Source: Hawksworthiomyces lignivorus
Taxonomy: Eukaryota; Ascomycota; Sordariomycetes; Ophiostomatales; Ophiostomataceae
Length of the DNA: 17,719 bases
Reading direction: 5' to 3'
Assembly (NCBI GenBank): GCA_002917075.1
Contig: NTMA01000178.1
Span: forward strand, 1 to 17,719
Shown: piece after piece, positions 17,660-17,719 of the stretch
Position numbering within the stretch: the first letter of the stretch is position 1
How the letters are laid out: the number at the start of each line of letters is the position of its first letter
The notes under the pieces: model-generated
The model's database searches: none
What the model saw: only the letters and a program-made list of their open reading frames with translations
What the model was told of the DNA's origin: nothing
Translations under genes and position numbers: made by a program

Positions 17660-17719
17660 CTGCAGATTTTGTTAGCAAGGGATCAGATGAGAGACATGCA
17701 AAGGATGAGAAAAAAAAAA
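17660..17719 (-). other. 3' part of an intron of YSH1
   Basis: On the minus strand this reads as a T/C-rich stretch, then GCTAACA (branch-point match) and TGCAG acceptor just before the last exon. The donor is off the window. The A9 run at the very edge is T9 in this intron. Confidence 0.7.

Overview
The window is nuclear DNA of a filamentous ascomycete fungus, most likely a Sordariomycete. Five things point there: short introns with GTANG-type donors, CTAAC/CTGAC branch points and CAG/TAG acceptors; fungal-type start contexts; GC-rich coding sequence set in AT-rich intergenic DNA; CT-rich leaders on the sense strand; and proteins whose closest recalled relatives are fungal. No sign of a bacterial operon, rRNA, tRNA, CRISPR array or transposon ORF was seen. 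Both ends of the window are homopolymers (G16 on the left, A9 on the right), so it may be a whole short contig broken at runs that are hard to assemble.

Layout, left to right. Positions 1-3788 hold no gene I can recognise. The first ~900 bases are strongly purine-rich on the + strand, like the leader of a minus-strand gene lying beyond the left edge. Positions 3789-5540 (+) encode mitochondrial seryl-tRNA synthetase (DIA4-type). A 453-bp convergent intergenic stretch follows. Positions 5994-13143 (-) encode a giant coiled-coil protein of 2307 residues in two exons. It contains five separate families of internal repeats, a basic linker and an acidic tail, and has no recognisable catalytic motif. 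Positions 14349-15708 (-) encode the mitochondrial GTP/GDP carrier (GGC1/YHM1-type) in six exons; I traced every splice junction and the reading frame closes at 302 residues. Positions 15709-17171 hold the GGC1 upstream region, a cluster of small hairpins and a long T-rich tract. Positions 17172-17659 (-) are the last exon of the pre-mRNA 3'-end endonuclease YSH1/CPSF73; the rest of that gene lies off the right edge.

The genes do not form a pathway. Two nuclear genes for mitochondrial proteins (SerRS for mitochondrial translation, GGC1 for guanine nucleotide exchange) flank the giant coiled-coil gene, and YSH1, GGC1 and the coiled-coil gene run in tandem on the minus strand. The most unusual content is the coiled-coil protein: modules of about 14, 20, 28-32 and 35 residues have each been amplified separately inside one open frame. 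Its N-terminus is encoded in a small separate first exon that a longest-ORF call would miss.
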